A stretch of 64,000 bases of DNA from contig NC_135373.1 in the NCBI RefSeq assembly GCF_049243985.1, positions 96,405,213-96,469,212 of the forward strand. Direction: 5' to 3'. This document shows positions 10,480 to 22,745 of the stretch, piece after piece (the first letter of the stretch is position 1; each line of letters begins with the position of its first letter). Source of the stretch: Paroedura picta (taxonomy: Eukaryota; Chordata; Lepidosauria; Squamata; Gekkonidae). Made by a program: the position numbers and the translations under genes. The notes under the pieces were generated by a model. It did not search any database, was not told where the DNA came from, and saw nothing but the letters and a program-made list of their open reading frames with translations.

Positions 10480-13354
10480 TTGTTTGCTCTGGTGCCCAGG
10501 ATCCAGGAAAATCCCATCATCACAACATCTTCTAGAAAACCAAAACAATATCCCACTGAAGGCATGTCTCATTCATCCATCTGCTTGTTCGTCAGAGTTG
10601 CAAGTATGCACTTGTGTCCTGGGGAATTCGTGCTTCAACAATTACATGCATTTAGGAGTACCAGACTGTGCCCCTGTATTGCCCAGGCAGGCAGGCAGCA
10701 GCAGGGAGGAGGGTCCTCCTTCTGTGTGGAACCCAATCCTATGCAGTTTGCTTGCCTGTGGGTCCTAGAGGCTTTCTCTTTGCATCTCAGTAATGGTTTG
10801 TCTTCACTCAGTTGGTAGAAGCCCAGAAACCCATGCTTCTCCTCACCAATAACATGTAAAGTTAAGCACAGATGGTTGACTTCTGTTGTAAAAATCTATT
10901 TGGATAAGCTTCTCCACCTAACAAAAGTTTTATCTTCATATTAAATGGCTGTTCTTGAGTATTCATAGCTATTTGCAGATAATGTTCCTCGTGGAATGCA
11001 AGGTCCAATGCTGTGTTGTTGTCCTCTCGGCAAAACCTACTTCTGATGGCAAATGGCACAGAAACAGGGTCTGAAATCCATTTTCTTTAAAGACAGCATG
11101 TGTACCTGGGCCAATCCACAGCCAAACACGTACAGGATTATCAACTCCCCCCTAGAGCAAGAAGTTAAGCTCCTTTTGGCGAACTTTTACCAGAGATGAC
11201 CCATGACTGACTGAGCAAATTGTAACTGCATCCTCATGTGCAAGCCCCTGAAACTCTTTCCAAACAATTGGAATAGAGGAGAGTCTGGACACTCCTGCTG
11301 TAGACTCTCTGATCCTACAGTAGAATCTGGGTTGGAATGAATCAGAGCATTTTTATCAGCAAAGCACTTGGCAAAACTGTTTCTGTATGCTACCGAGAGT
11401 TCTCATGGGTGCAATGTTGACGTGGTTTTCCTTTTATCATTCAGAAAAAGGTGCACTGGATAATAATGTGCAGACATAATATGGCAAGAGAAAAATAAAT
11501 CTCTCCAGCACCATTAGCATGACAAAATAAGCCTTGAAATGAGCTCTGAGTTGCTTTTGATCACATCTGTCTTGAGTTTTCCATCACGTACTCTAGCTGA
11601 CTTTTCTGCTCTTTTCTTTTTAGTAAATTCTGAGTAAACCAAGGAAAAGCTTGAGCTCTGGTTAGCCAGCTGCCTTGGCAGTATTGTATCAAATGTCTGA
11701 GTGAGTTCCCTATTCCCCGAGGGCTTCAACAGGATTATAAAGGCATCAGGTAGTCTAGAAACCATATGGATTCATTACCTTTGGAGCTACCAATCCTAAT
11801 AGATCCACCACATCTGTTGCGATTAAATGGAACTGTAAACCCATCCTTAACCAGGCAGTAAACTTAGCATAGTAAAGTATTTACCAAAATATTCATTCCC
11901 AATGTAGAAACTAGACCTAATATGCAACTTGCCGATGCATTAAACTTTTGAAAACTCCTGGGACAGATCTACGTAGCCATGAAATTGTGAAACAACCTGT
12001 TTATGAGGCCTTGATCTGGAAACTGAAACTCCCCCGAGCTAATAAGACTGAGAATCTTTAATATCACATTTATCTCTATCAAGCTGCTTGTTAGGATTCA
12101 TACCAGCTGAAACTCAGTCTAGGCTGCATACATTCAAAATGGGCCATATCTCGAACTAGGTATTTGGTAAGGAAGAGGGAAGCCTTAAGAACCCCATCTC
12201 CCAGCCCAAAGCTCCCATTCTCGCTCATCTGCCTGGAAGCCACTGAATCCAATCAGGAACCTAATTAGGTCCTGCCTAATCCACTTAGATCTCCATAATA
12301 TACATAGACACATTTAACAAACTGAAACAAGAAGGGGAGAAATCAGCTTTATGCTTATGTGCATGAATCATTGCTACATAAACATTGCCCTCAATACTTT
12401 TCACAGCTACATTTGGTGATTTTTTAATAACTGCAATAATTCAATCATAATTTTTGCATTAATCCTTGATGTGTGGCCTCTGTTGACCATTTAATAATAC
12501 TATGGTAAGTAACTTTACACTTGGGTGGGGGATTGACTCCCCATTACAGGTTGCATTAAAAAGTGCTTCCTTGACCACACTTGTCACAAAGAGGATTTTA
12601 GAACTGATGAAAGCAGCGAGGACCCTGCTATAGGAAATCAGCTCTCAGATTGGCCCACCCCATGCCCCCCCTTCTATTTGCATAAGATTTTTCTTCAGCT
12701 TGTTAGATAATGCCCTCATTCAGTATGCACCATAATGTCAACTTTACATTCTATCAAAAAAGGATTTATTTAAATAAAAGTAGTACTTTATTTATTTTAT
12801 TAAAAGTAGTACTTTCCAGTGCGTTGCTCAAAGTAAAAAAAATAAAATAATAAGAAACAGCTTCAGAACATTAGTACAGAGAGAAGCGAGGTCTATGGGA
12901 CTCTTTAAAAAACAGTTGAGGTTTTTGACAGTAGGTATGTGTTTGTGTGTATGGATTATCTAGCCATACACATGAACACATCCCCACATACACTGCATAG
13001 AATTAACAGTTCTAGAACTACAGTGTGCAAAAGATCTAACAGAAGTTCAGCACAGGCTCATCTCCTGAAAGAGAATAACTGCTAAGGATTGGGGGGGTGG
13101 GGAGAGAAATTCAGCAGTCCCAGGATACATTCAGCATGATGTATTTTATTTTGAGATAAGCAGAAAGATTATGAATGGGCTGACAAAAATGGCTTGTTGC
13201 TGGTGTGAACACTTGGCAGAGACCGAGTGGCTAGGCATGAAGTATTCCATCTATTTCTGTCAAGGACACCATTGTTACCAATGATCCCAATACAATAAAT
13301 TAGGTTTTCAAACAGCTTTATAGTAGATGTTATACATCTCAGGCTACTTACAGT
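10480..13354. other. Intergenic stretch, no gene seen
   Basis: No exon with convincing splice sites and no well-preserved mobile element. A small tandem duplication of aaaagtagtacttt lies at 12776-12815 within an A/T-rich run. Confidence 0.4.
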
Positions 13355-13435
13355 CCAGTTAGAACTGATGGGCTCTTAGATCGATGTACTTGAAACGCTC
13401 TTCCTGAAGAGCAAGCCCTCGCACTTGATAATCCT
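13355..13435 (+). repeat. 81-bp hairpin-bearing repeat, copy A
   Basis: Matches 15035-15115 at 77 of 81 positions with no gap. Contains the inverted repeat GCTCTTC-CT-GAAGAGC. Family unknown. Confidence 0.85.
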
Positions 13436-13952
13436 ATTGCAAGAGAGGAATTGCTGTGACTACGGCTACAGTCCAGCAGCCCCCTGAGGCAGCCTTCCAA
13501 AGCTTCCATGAAAATTGATCAACCCAGGCACAAAATCTACTCAGCTGCCCTTTCCCCCTGTGACTGATTGAGAATGAAAACGCATAAAGCATGCGGCCTG
13601 GCTGGGGAGTCTGTTCAACAGAGAGCAGCTGTCTGCTGCACATGGGGTTTTACAGCATGGGGATGGTACAATCTTGGAGTCTAGGCAAAGATACTTCAAG
13701 GAAAGATGTACATTTAATTCTGAGTTACTTCTCCTATTTGTTAATTATGCGACACTTTGTAAGCCTAGGAATGAAGACAGAGGAGAGGCTGATGATAATG
13801 ATTAACAGGGCATGAAACTCCTGCCATCAGAAGTACACCACAGATTTCAGTGGTTGGATCCAGCACAAAATCGCCACTTATGGAAGGGACTTCTGTTTGC
13901 ACCACAGGACTTTCCCCGTCCCCCTCCTGATGTAGCCCCTAATGCTGTTCCT

Positions 13953-13968
13953 GGGGGGGGGGGGGGGG
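13953..13968 (+). repeat. Poly(G) run, 16 bases
   Basis: An uninterrupted G run flanked by ordinary sequence. It could form a quadruplex or be a length-uncertain sequencing region. A similar run of about 14 G lies at 49055-49068. Confidence 0.9.
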
Positions 13969-14999
13969 ACAGTGAGCACCCAGGAACAACACAGTGGGGA
14001 GACACAGGTCCCTGCAGAAAGGAAATGCATCACTTTCCATCAGCACAGATTTCCACTGGATCCAATCCAATGGGATTTACGTCAATGTAAACATGCTTTG
14101 GACTCTTCAGCACGGCTTGATTGAATGCTAATTGTTCATTAGTTTTAGAGCAGCAGTCTCTTGCCTAAGCAGATCAGGAGAGGGAGGCCTCACTGCTGCA
14201 TCCCCATTCCTAGTCTGTGAGAGGACCTTGCTCTCACAGGGCGTGGTGATCTTCCAAAAGCTGGGAGGTGAAGGATGGGGTGGAAGACAAGATCTGATGC
14301 TGGAGAGATGCCTCCCTATTGCACAAGCCACAGGCTGCACTTATACTTCTAGCAAGCATGCTTTGACAAGCTGGATCATATCAGTGCCAAGTCCCTGCCC
14401 CTCTTCTGTTCTGGGGTAATTTTTAATATTAACACTCCTTGTTAAAAAAAAAAGGAATGGGGGTGGGGGAACCCCATTAAAACATTTTATGTACAGAGCA
14501 ATGAGGAGGCTGTGTCAAAGGCAGAGGCTTCCTGTAGTAGTGAACTGAAACCAATCTCTGCCTCCAGCTGGAAGCCTCTTCTGATCAACTCTGCAACAAA
14601 GCAAATAGCCACTGGCTCAACAGTCATTCTTCTTCCTAGGAAAACCCAAGAACACAGGAAGAATCCTGCTGGCTCAGAGCCCATGTCATTTCAGCTCAGC
14701 ATTCTAATTCCACCCATTGCTGGCCAAAGGCTTCCAGGAAATCTGCAAGCAGAGCATGAAGATAAAACCGCTCACGTCTTGTCACTCACCTCAAGTACTG
14801 CTGTGCACTGGCATATTACTTCTGCCTCCAAGCAAGGAGGCTCCATTTCCCCACCATGACTGATAGCCACTGATTAGAAGATCGAATGCTGCCCCCAAAA
14901 GTCACTCCCTTGGAAACATCTCTTTGGAAGCGGCCTACAATGAAATGATAAGTATGTTGATGTGGCTGCTGATCATAAGTGGTGCCTAATGTTTTCGGA

Positions 15000-15200
15000 T
15001 GTTGTAAGTTGTTTTTAATGTATTTTTATTGTTACCAATTAGAACTGATGAGCTCTTCGATCGATGTACTTGAAACGTTCTTCCTGAAGAGCAAGCCCTC
15101 GCACTTGATAATCCTTCCCTTGATAATCCCTTGTACACTGCCCCGAGCTGGTTTACCGGGAGGGCAGTATAAAATCCAATAAATAAAATAAGTAAATTTT
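15000..15200 (+). mobile_element. L2-type LINE 3' end with an 81-bp insertion
   Basis: The terminal L2 phrase tgtacactgccccgagctgg, then gggagggcagtataaaat and an (AATAA) tail at 15120-15200. An upstream portion at 15000-15034 is separated from it by the 81-bp repeat at 15035-15115. Confidence 0.65.
15035..15115 (+). repeat. 81-bp hairpin-bearing repeat, copy B
   Basis: Second copy of the 13355 repeat, sitting inside an L2 tail, with four substitutions. One substitution in the hairpin (GCTCTTC to GTTCTTC) keeps pairing as a G-U wobble. Confidence 0.85.
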
Positions 15201-15349
15201 AAAGCCTTCTAAGCGGCCAACTTCACTACACCTTGAAGTCATTAATACCATATGTGAATTATGCAGTGCATTCACTATGTGACAGAATACTCCGAGACCT
15301 TTGGGGGCAATAGCCCAGCCTGACTGACTGCACAAGGTTCCAAGGGGTC

Positions 15350-15972
15350 AGTGCCTAAGCTTACAAGGCTTACAGGGAATACCAGGTGCGAGCCATCCCC
15401 TTGCCCCACAGCAACCTGTGCTGAATGGGGGCTCTCAAGCAACCATGAAGGTTGCTTGCCGGGCAAACCAGCCATGAACATGAAGGCATTGGTTGCAATC
15501 CTGTTTTGGTCACACATTACTTGCTAGCAAGTAGGACAATTCATGCCCCCTCCGTTGCTGTGTTCTTCCCGAAGCCAAGCATCATAAAACTATAAATCCT
15601 TTCCTAGTTCCTAGCCTCCCAGTGGGGCCCTGCTATCTATCTGACTGCAACGACCTTGCTGGGCTGGCGGAGACGAAACAGGAATGTAACTGTTTGGATC
15701 AAGGCGGAGCCATCTGGCTTGGCTGGGAAACTTTGCACTTCTTGGAATCACTTGCTCTCCCGCCTAAACCTTAGCCCCATTCCCCTATGGGGTCACCTCT
15801 ATAAGAATCACCTTATGTCTATTGTGCCTTTGTATCTGCCAAGACCTTTGCTCAATGAGTCTTGACACACATCTGTGTTTCATACTGTCTGTTTAATAAA
15901 GCTACTCTTTGGATTTTCACCTGCCTTGGAATCCTGAACGTTCCTTTATCACAGACTTTACTATCCCTGACA
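15350..15972 (+). mobile_element. Possible fossil solo LTR (family unclear)
   Basis: Promoter-like order: a TATA-like ctctataag near 15800, then AATAAAG near 15895 followed by T/G-rich sequence, and an end in ccctgaca. These are LTR-like parts. No paired LTR or internal region is visible, and the flanks give only a weak 4/5 match for a target duplication, so ends and family are uncertain. Confidence 0.35.
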
Positions 15973-15974
15973 GT

Positions 15975-18900
15975 CGGTTGACATTCCAAAAAAGGTATGG
16001 GTTGTTGAACAAAAATAATATCTGGTAGATTCGTGGAATATGGACTAAGCTCCATGTTTCGGGCAATGACTTTGCCTAGTGTACATATTTATTCAGAACA
16101 AGTGCTTTAACAATGGTGACATCGACTCCTCCACTAAGGTAAACAAATGGGAGATGCTGATTAAGTAGACCAACAACTCTACAGAGCTCCATGGAATTTC
16201 TTTTACAACTAAATTGTAGAGATTATGTATAGGACAGGACAAATGGTTCCATGTCAAGCAATGTACTGGAATGCGTGAGATGGAAAGCTGTGAGTCCACC
16301 TGCATATTGTAATTGTAAGCAGTAGACATAATTTGCATTTCAATAACATGAACCTGAGTGATGCCACACTATGACAAGAGGACATGTCAATCATGTTCTG
16401 TGATGTGTGAGAAAGATAAATGCATGTTAACCACTTCAGAGAAAGGTACAGCGAATTAAGAGACTCCTAAGCCACTGTGAGGTTCTTGCATCTTTCCAGG
16501 AGTAATGAGTTTCATGCTTCTCATGTCATCCTTGAAGAGAAAATTTCACTTGGCAGTTTCGTACATTTCACCCAGGCACTGCTGTACACAAGCAGGATAT
16601 GTCAAGCATACAGGAAGTACCTCACTCATGCCGGTTGTGCAGACAGGATGCGCATCCCGTGCTGCAAATCAGAACCATGTGAAAAAGGATGCAAGAAGCA
16701 TTTTGTGGGATTAGACCAAGGGGCAGATGCTCCAGATTCTCATAGGCAAGGCAAGAAACCAGTGCTCCCCCCCCCCCATTGTTTGCCCTCAGCATCTGAT
16801 CCTCTGTGGTCCTCCCATCTCCGAACACAGAAGTTCCATTGAGCTATTACTGTACACAATTGGATAGCCCCAGTGTGTGTGAACAGTGGAGATATCTGAA
16901 CTGCAACTGTGGCTTCTGGGACACCTGGAATTAAGAAAGAAGTCATAAGTACACCCTCAAATGTCACTATAGAAGTTTGATGAAAAATGTCTGATGAAAA
17001 ATTAGGTCATGACCCAAAGCTTACTTACATGGAAGAAAGTCAGGAATTGGATTTACTCTGGGGGAAAAAACATGTTTAGGATTGATGTACCACAATATAT
17101 TATAGGGACCAATGACAAGCAGAAACAGGAGCACACTCAAGACTTCTGTTGCATTCTGCTGCACCTTATAATGTCCCCAAAGGGATTCTGTGCATCTTTT
17201 CCAGTGGCACGTTGTCCATGAACGAGGGCTGTGCTCATGCTGTCCTTTCAGATGTGTTCCCAAATTCAGCAGGAATACAGGTGTGCACTAGCTCACATTT
17301 CAACTTGGTTCTTTGTCAATAATTTTAGCACTTAAAGTACTAGTTTGATCAGCAGAATGTTACTTAATTCTGACGTGTGGAGTTACACCCATATGAAAAA
17401 ACAGATTTTTCTTTTTTAAAAAGGCATGCTTAATAACAGTCCGCCAAATCCATATTTAGACTCAAAACTGCATAATAATTCAGAACCTGCCATAGGATTT
17501 AGCAGATATGCTGGGTGTTCCGCTGAAATTCAAGGTAATATTTAGCCACTTTACAGTATTTCAACATCTATTTGAAGAAACAGATTTGTGGTACAATGTT
17601 CTCCAGTGCTTAAATGTAAATAATAGACCACAGTGTCTAGTGATGTTCCCATCTCTGTTAAGAGTTCATTCTACACACAATGACAAATAGAAGAATGTGC
17701 TGTTATGTCACATCCTCCACACGGCATCCACATCCACGGGGCTCCAAGCAAAAGTAGTTTATAGTAACCCCATCCAGATTCTAACCATGGCCAACCATGC
17801 ACAGAAGCCAAAGCATTTCTTTTTTGCCCTCAGCGCTGGTATTCTGAGCATTACTGAATATTCAATGTAGCCACTGTGGCTAATAGCCATGAATAGACTT
17901 GTCTTTCATAAATGTGAGCAAGCCCCTTTTAAAGTTAACTGAACTAGTGGTCACTGGCCATCCTATAGCAGTAAGTAAATTCCACAAACCAATTACTCTA
18001 AAGCAGGACGAGCGCATAAAGCTGCTGTGTACAGACAACCTATTGCTCTATTTCTCTTCAGTCCTCCAACAGGCAGCTCCCAGCCCTTCCCTGGAGACAG
18101 GACTGGGGATTCAAATCATTGCCACTGAGATCAGCTCCCTTCCCAGGCTGTCTGCTATAATATTATGCAAGTAGAGCATTTTATGATCTGTTCAGAATTC
18201 AGTGTCTTCCACACCGACACAATCTGTTCTATTCCCATTAAATTGTCTTTAAACCAGGAAGTTTATTAAACAAACAAGCCAGAGGCAAATCAATATACAG
18301 CCATTATATCTATTATATGAGGAAAGTGCATAGAAATTTAATTCATTTTTGGTTTAGATTCACTGCTTTTAAAATTATTTTTACACTTCTTCATGTCTTT
18401 ATTCTATTCTGTGTTTGTCTTCATTGATTTTAATGACCTGTAATGCCATTTGTGCAGCTGAGATGAAATTCTTAAGTACTATGCCCCTCAATCAATGGAT
18501 CTTCCTTGATAAATTTCAGGCAGAAAGGGTTCCAACATCTGAGAGTATTGAATTTTTCAGTTGCTAAATGGGCACAGGGGATTGTGATAACATTGATAAG
18601 CTATTTTCCCTTTTTTCCCCATGATCGCCAATGATCTATGTTCTCCCAGTCTTCTGGTGTGCTAACTGCCTTCCTTCTAGAGGGTATATGTTTGTCTCTT
18701 TCCCTTCTCAATGCACTTGCTGTTCTACTTTAAAAGGAAAATTGTAACCTTGGGCTATGGCTGATGTGAGAGGCCTGTAAAACAATGTGATTTCTTGTGT
18801 AGATAAAGAAATTAGAAGGCATGTGATGTGTCTATCCTGAGTGAGAACAAAGCCCAGGGTGGAACCTCAGACTTTTCTCAGGAATCACACAATAACTGTG

Positions 18901-19300
18901 ATTGTTCTACCAGCATAGAACCAGAGCTATCAATGTGTCTTGACAACCTCAGGATTACAGATGAGACATTGCTAGGTTGGAGTATGTTTTTGGTGATCAC
19001 TAATTGAGTATTGTGGGTGTGAAGGGAGTTGATGAGACTGGTAGTAACTCTGTGGGGATCCTATTGTCCCAAAGATATGCACCCCAGCTTTGGGTGGGAG
19101 AGAAAGTTCATTAGCAAATCAGCCTCTGCAATCCCATTATTAATCTAATATAAAGAAACCAGGAAAGGCCTGGATATATGACATCTGGCTGATGTCCATG
19201 TTTTCTGCTTGGTACCAGGCCATTCACCTTTTGCATTTAGAGGCATTTGCCATCTCTTCCAGAGTTCATTTTGGCCAGTGTGTGTGATGCAAATGTAATA
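15975..19300. other. Long stretch with few recognisable repeats, no gene seen
   Basis: About 3.3 kb of mostly unique-looking AT-rich DNA between GPRC5D and HEBP1. No exon chain is supported. It may hold conserved regulatory DNA, but that needs cross-species alignment. Confidence 0.4.
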
Positions 19301-19302
19301 TC

Positions 19303-19560
19303 TGAAGAAGAGTTGGTTCTTATATACTGATTTTCTCTACCAGGAGTCTCAAAGGGGCTTACAATTGCCTTCCCTTCCTCTCCCCACAGCAGATACCTGT
19401 GAGATAGATGAAGCTAAGAGAGTTCTGACAGGACTGTTCAGTCAGCACAGCACCATTGGGCAAGGTCACCTCATTGGCTGCATGTGGAGGAACAGGGAAT
19501 CAAACCTGGCTCACCAGATTAGAAGCCGCCACTTTTAACCACTACACCATGTTGGCTCTT
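19303..19560 (-). repeat. tRNA-derived squamate SINE
   Basis: Same family as 4588-4866. On the minus strand the head is gccaacatggtgtagtggtt, and the end is the ctttgagactcctggtag type with a gaagaag-rich tail. Confidence 0.85.
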
Positions 19561-21087
19561 AACCAGTACACCACACTTTGAGATGCTCTGGAAGGGCATT
19601 TATATTTGTGCTGTATATACACTACTCCTTAAAAGTGAGGGGTCCGGCTACTGACGGCATAGCCCAAATTACTTTCAGGTACACATAGAGATTTAGGATC
19701 CAGTAATCAACTGGGTAAATCTCAGGAGGTATCAGGACCAGAGAGGCCTGGCTGTGTGATGAGGGTCCCAGTCCAGCAGGAGCTGTAGCTTAACATAAGT
19801 GCCAGGACTGATCTGGACCTTTCCTTATCCTGGAGCCTTCTGGAGAATTTCTCCCTTCCACATGAGGGTGAAAAAGACCAGGTTGGTTGTGTTTGTGTAA
19901 AAAGCTGGGGTGGGGGAGCTGGAGTGGAGCAAAAGCAAGTCCAGATTACAGACAGCAATAAGACAGGCAAAAGAAGGAAGGAAAAAAGGAAGAAGAAAGT
20001 GGTAGGGGCATTATGAAGATAATATGTATAGGAATGGACAGGACAATGAAGAACACAAAGACAAGAGAAAAATAGTGGCGTTCACAAAATTTTCTACACC
20101 TGATTTTTTCCCTACAAATGTCTGCTTCCCAGCACCGCCCACTGTAAAAGCCTCAGCTGTACTTTATGTTCTCCCCTCATTTCACTGCTTACAAAACGAT
20201 TACTTCTGATGTATTTATTTATGTAACACACTTCAGCTCTATCAAGAGACAGTGCCAGAACAAACAGAAGCCAAAAGGTTGTTCAGCAATGGCAGCTGAT
20301 CTCTTCCTGCCTCCCCCTCCCCACTCCATGCACCACCTTGGGGAATGGCGTATGACTGCAGTGTTCATTAGCCAAACACATGTGAAACGTAAAATTGAAC
20401 AGGGAAGGGAAATGCATATTTAGATACATATACAAACACATATTGTTATGGAGATACAAGAGAAAATGTGAAATCAGCTTTTGTCTGGGGAAGAACACAA
20501 GATGAGAAGGTTCAAGAAGGCTGCTCCTGAGCCAGTTGACCCCTTCCTGACCAAATTAATTTTCATCTGCTCTTCTCTATGACCATCCCCCCCCCCCCAG
20601 ACTCTTGTAAGGAGAGATGGTCACCTCTACATTGATCAACCTAAGAATTTTTAAAAATCAGCATTTTTTGTAAATAGATCTGTTGTAAATTTAAAACAGG
20701 TGCTTATTTCCTGTTGTGCCATCCAAGCATGAAGAATAATACCTGTGAGAGTTTTATGTCACACACTTCTACTGAATAATGGCCTCTACTGAATAATAAC
20801 AGTTCTCTTTCACAAGTGGGGGGTGAGTGGAATTTTTCTTGTACACAGACTGCCCCCCAGTCATAAACTCCTCACCCCCAATGTAACTTGAACATGGCCA
20901 CTGGTACCAGTGTCTATAATACACCCAGGTGCCAACTTTGCTGCCACATATTCCCAGACATTCTGATAACTGGACCTGACAACATCAACCTATGCCATCT
21001 CCGGCTCACTCACTTGCACTGGTTCTAATATTGTATATACCAGTAAATGCCAACAATGCCCTTCAGTTCTATACATACGACTAACAA

Positions 21088-21180
21088 GTCTGATGCTTTG
21101 GGCTGATCCTGCGTTGAGCAGGGGGTTGGACTAGATGGCCTGTATGGCCCCTTCCAACTCTATGATTCTATGATTCTATG
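21088..21180 (+). mobile_element. CR1 LINE 3' tail fragment
   Basis: The last about 90 bp of CR1: gctgatcctgcgttgagcag through repeated attctatg octamers. Confidence 0.88.
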
Positions 21181-21356
21181 TTAAAAATCACAAGTTTGAG
21201 CAATCTGTAGAAGAACACTTCAGCCTTCCAGGACATTCAAAAAGCTGTTTTACTGGAAATGAACTTCAGGAGCAGACTGGAAAAGGAAATTGCTGAATTA
21301 GAAGTTATTTCACTCAGAACACACACACACATGTACTTAATAAGGATATGGGTTAT

Positions 21357-21480
21357 ATATTTTTATTTATTTATTTGCATTTCTATACCGCCCATTTCTT
21401 TCTAGCTCTGGGCGGTTTATATATCTCACCACATGTGCTAATCTCATTCAGTCGTTACATCTATATTCTCACCTAAAAGG
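21357..21480 (-). mobile_element. L2-type LINE 3' end fragment
   Basis: On the plus strand a (TTTA)n run is followed by ctataccgcccatttctttc and gctctgggcggttta, the reverse of L2 3' ends such as 33400-33500. Confidence 0.6.
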
Positions 21481-21764
21481 GCCATACATCCTCTTTATTT
21501 TATTGTATTTTTAATTTGGAAGAGTAGATTGGAATAGCAATGTGACGGACAGTAAAATGTAATTTCATTTGGAATGGTAGATTGGGATGCATTTCTCTGG
21601 TCTAGTGACAGAAGAGGCATAACACTGAACATCTAATCACCTCGCCTTAAAGGATACTGTTAGTTGCCGCCATGTTTGAAAGGAGATGGATGGAGCATAA
21701 CAACAGAATTTCAGTTAATTACTATCAGCATTCCAAAATTAAGGGGGATACATGGACACATGTG

Positions 21765-22434
21765 GATTGTAAACTAAACATGAGCAGGCAGTGTGATGCA
21801 GCGGTAAAAAAGGCAAATGCCATTTTGGGCTGTATCAACAGAGCCATCACATCAAAATCACAAGATGTCATAGTCCCATTGTATACGGCACTGGTCAGAC
21901 CACACCTGGAGTACTGTGTGCAGTTCTGGAGGCCTCACTTCAAGAAGGACGTAGATAAAATTGAAAGGGTACAGAGGAGAGCGACGAAGATGATCTGGGG
22001 CCAAGGGACCAAGCCCTATGAAGATAGGTTGAGGGACTTGGGAATGTTCAGCCTGGAGAAAAGGAGGTTGAGAGGGGACATGATAGCCCTCTTTAAGTAT
22101 TTGAAAGGTTGTCACTTGGAGGAGGGCAGGATGCTGTTTCTGCTGGCTGCAGAGGAAAGGACACGCAGTAATGGGTTTAAACTTCAAGTACAACGATATA
22201 GGCTAGATATCAGGAAAAAGTTTTTCTCAGTCAGAGTAGTTCAGCAGTGGAATAGGCTGCCTAAGGAGGTGGTGAGCTCCCCCTCACTGGCAGTCTTCAA
22301 GCAAAGGTTGGATACACACTTTTCTTGGATGCTTTAGGATGCTTAGGGCTAATCCTGCGTTGAGCAGGGGGTTGGACTAGATGGCCTGTATGGCCCCTTC
22401 CAACTCTATGATTCTATGATTCTATGATTCTACA
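21765..22434 (+). mobile_element. CR1 LINE, C-terminal reverse transcriptase region and 3' end
   Basis: Encodes the end of CR1 ORF2 without interruption (DAAVKKANAILGCINRAI, PHLEYCVQFW, LEKRRLRGDMIALFKYLKG, VVQQWNRLPKEVV) and ends in (ATTCTATG)n. It is 5'-truncated as CR1 copies usually are. This is a transposon piece, not a host gene. Confidence 0.95.
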
Positions 22435-22675
22435 TAAATCTGCAGTTTTGTTATATTTATCTGCTTCATTATGTCCCCACTCCCACCCCAGAATTAAATC
22501 TAAACAAATGGTGACTATATAAACTAAGCTTGTTATTCCTGTTTGGTCCTTGCATCTGTTAAAAATCCTCATTGTATGCTAATTTACCGCTCACCCTCTA
22601 CCTATATGTATGGACTGGTAACTCCCTTTTCAACGTATCTGAAGAAATGTGCAGGCACACACCAATAAAACACAT

Positions 22676-22745
22676 GAATAAAAAAGCTTATGCTTTGAAT
22701 AAAACGCTGTTGGTCTACAAGGTGCTAGGGGACCCTCCACTGTTC
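22676..22745 (+). repeat. Fragment of an unclassified reptile repeat
   Basis: Reads aaaaagcttatgctttgaat, then gttggtctacaaggtgctag. I recall similar phrases as dispersed reptile repeats. A related stretch lies near 2440-2530. Assignment is weak. Confidence 0.35.

Noticed and set aside
13373-13403. Hammerhead-ribozyme-like boxes (CTGATGA and GAAAC) in the 81-bp repeat
   Set aside because: The segment between the boxes does not pair as stem II, no cleavage triplet is placed after the hairpin, and copy A changes CTGATGA to CTGATGG.
21672-22337. 221-codon open frame as a host gene
   Set aside because: It is the C-terminal reverse transcriptase region of a CR1 LINE followed by the CR1 octamer tail.
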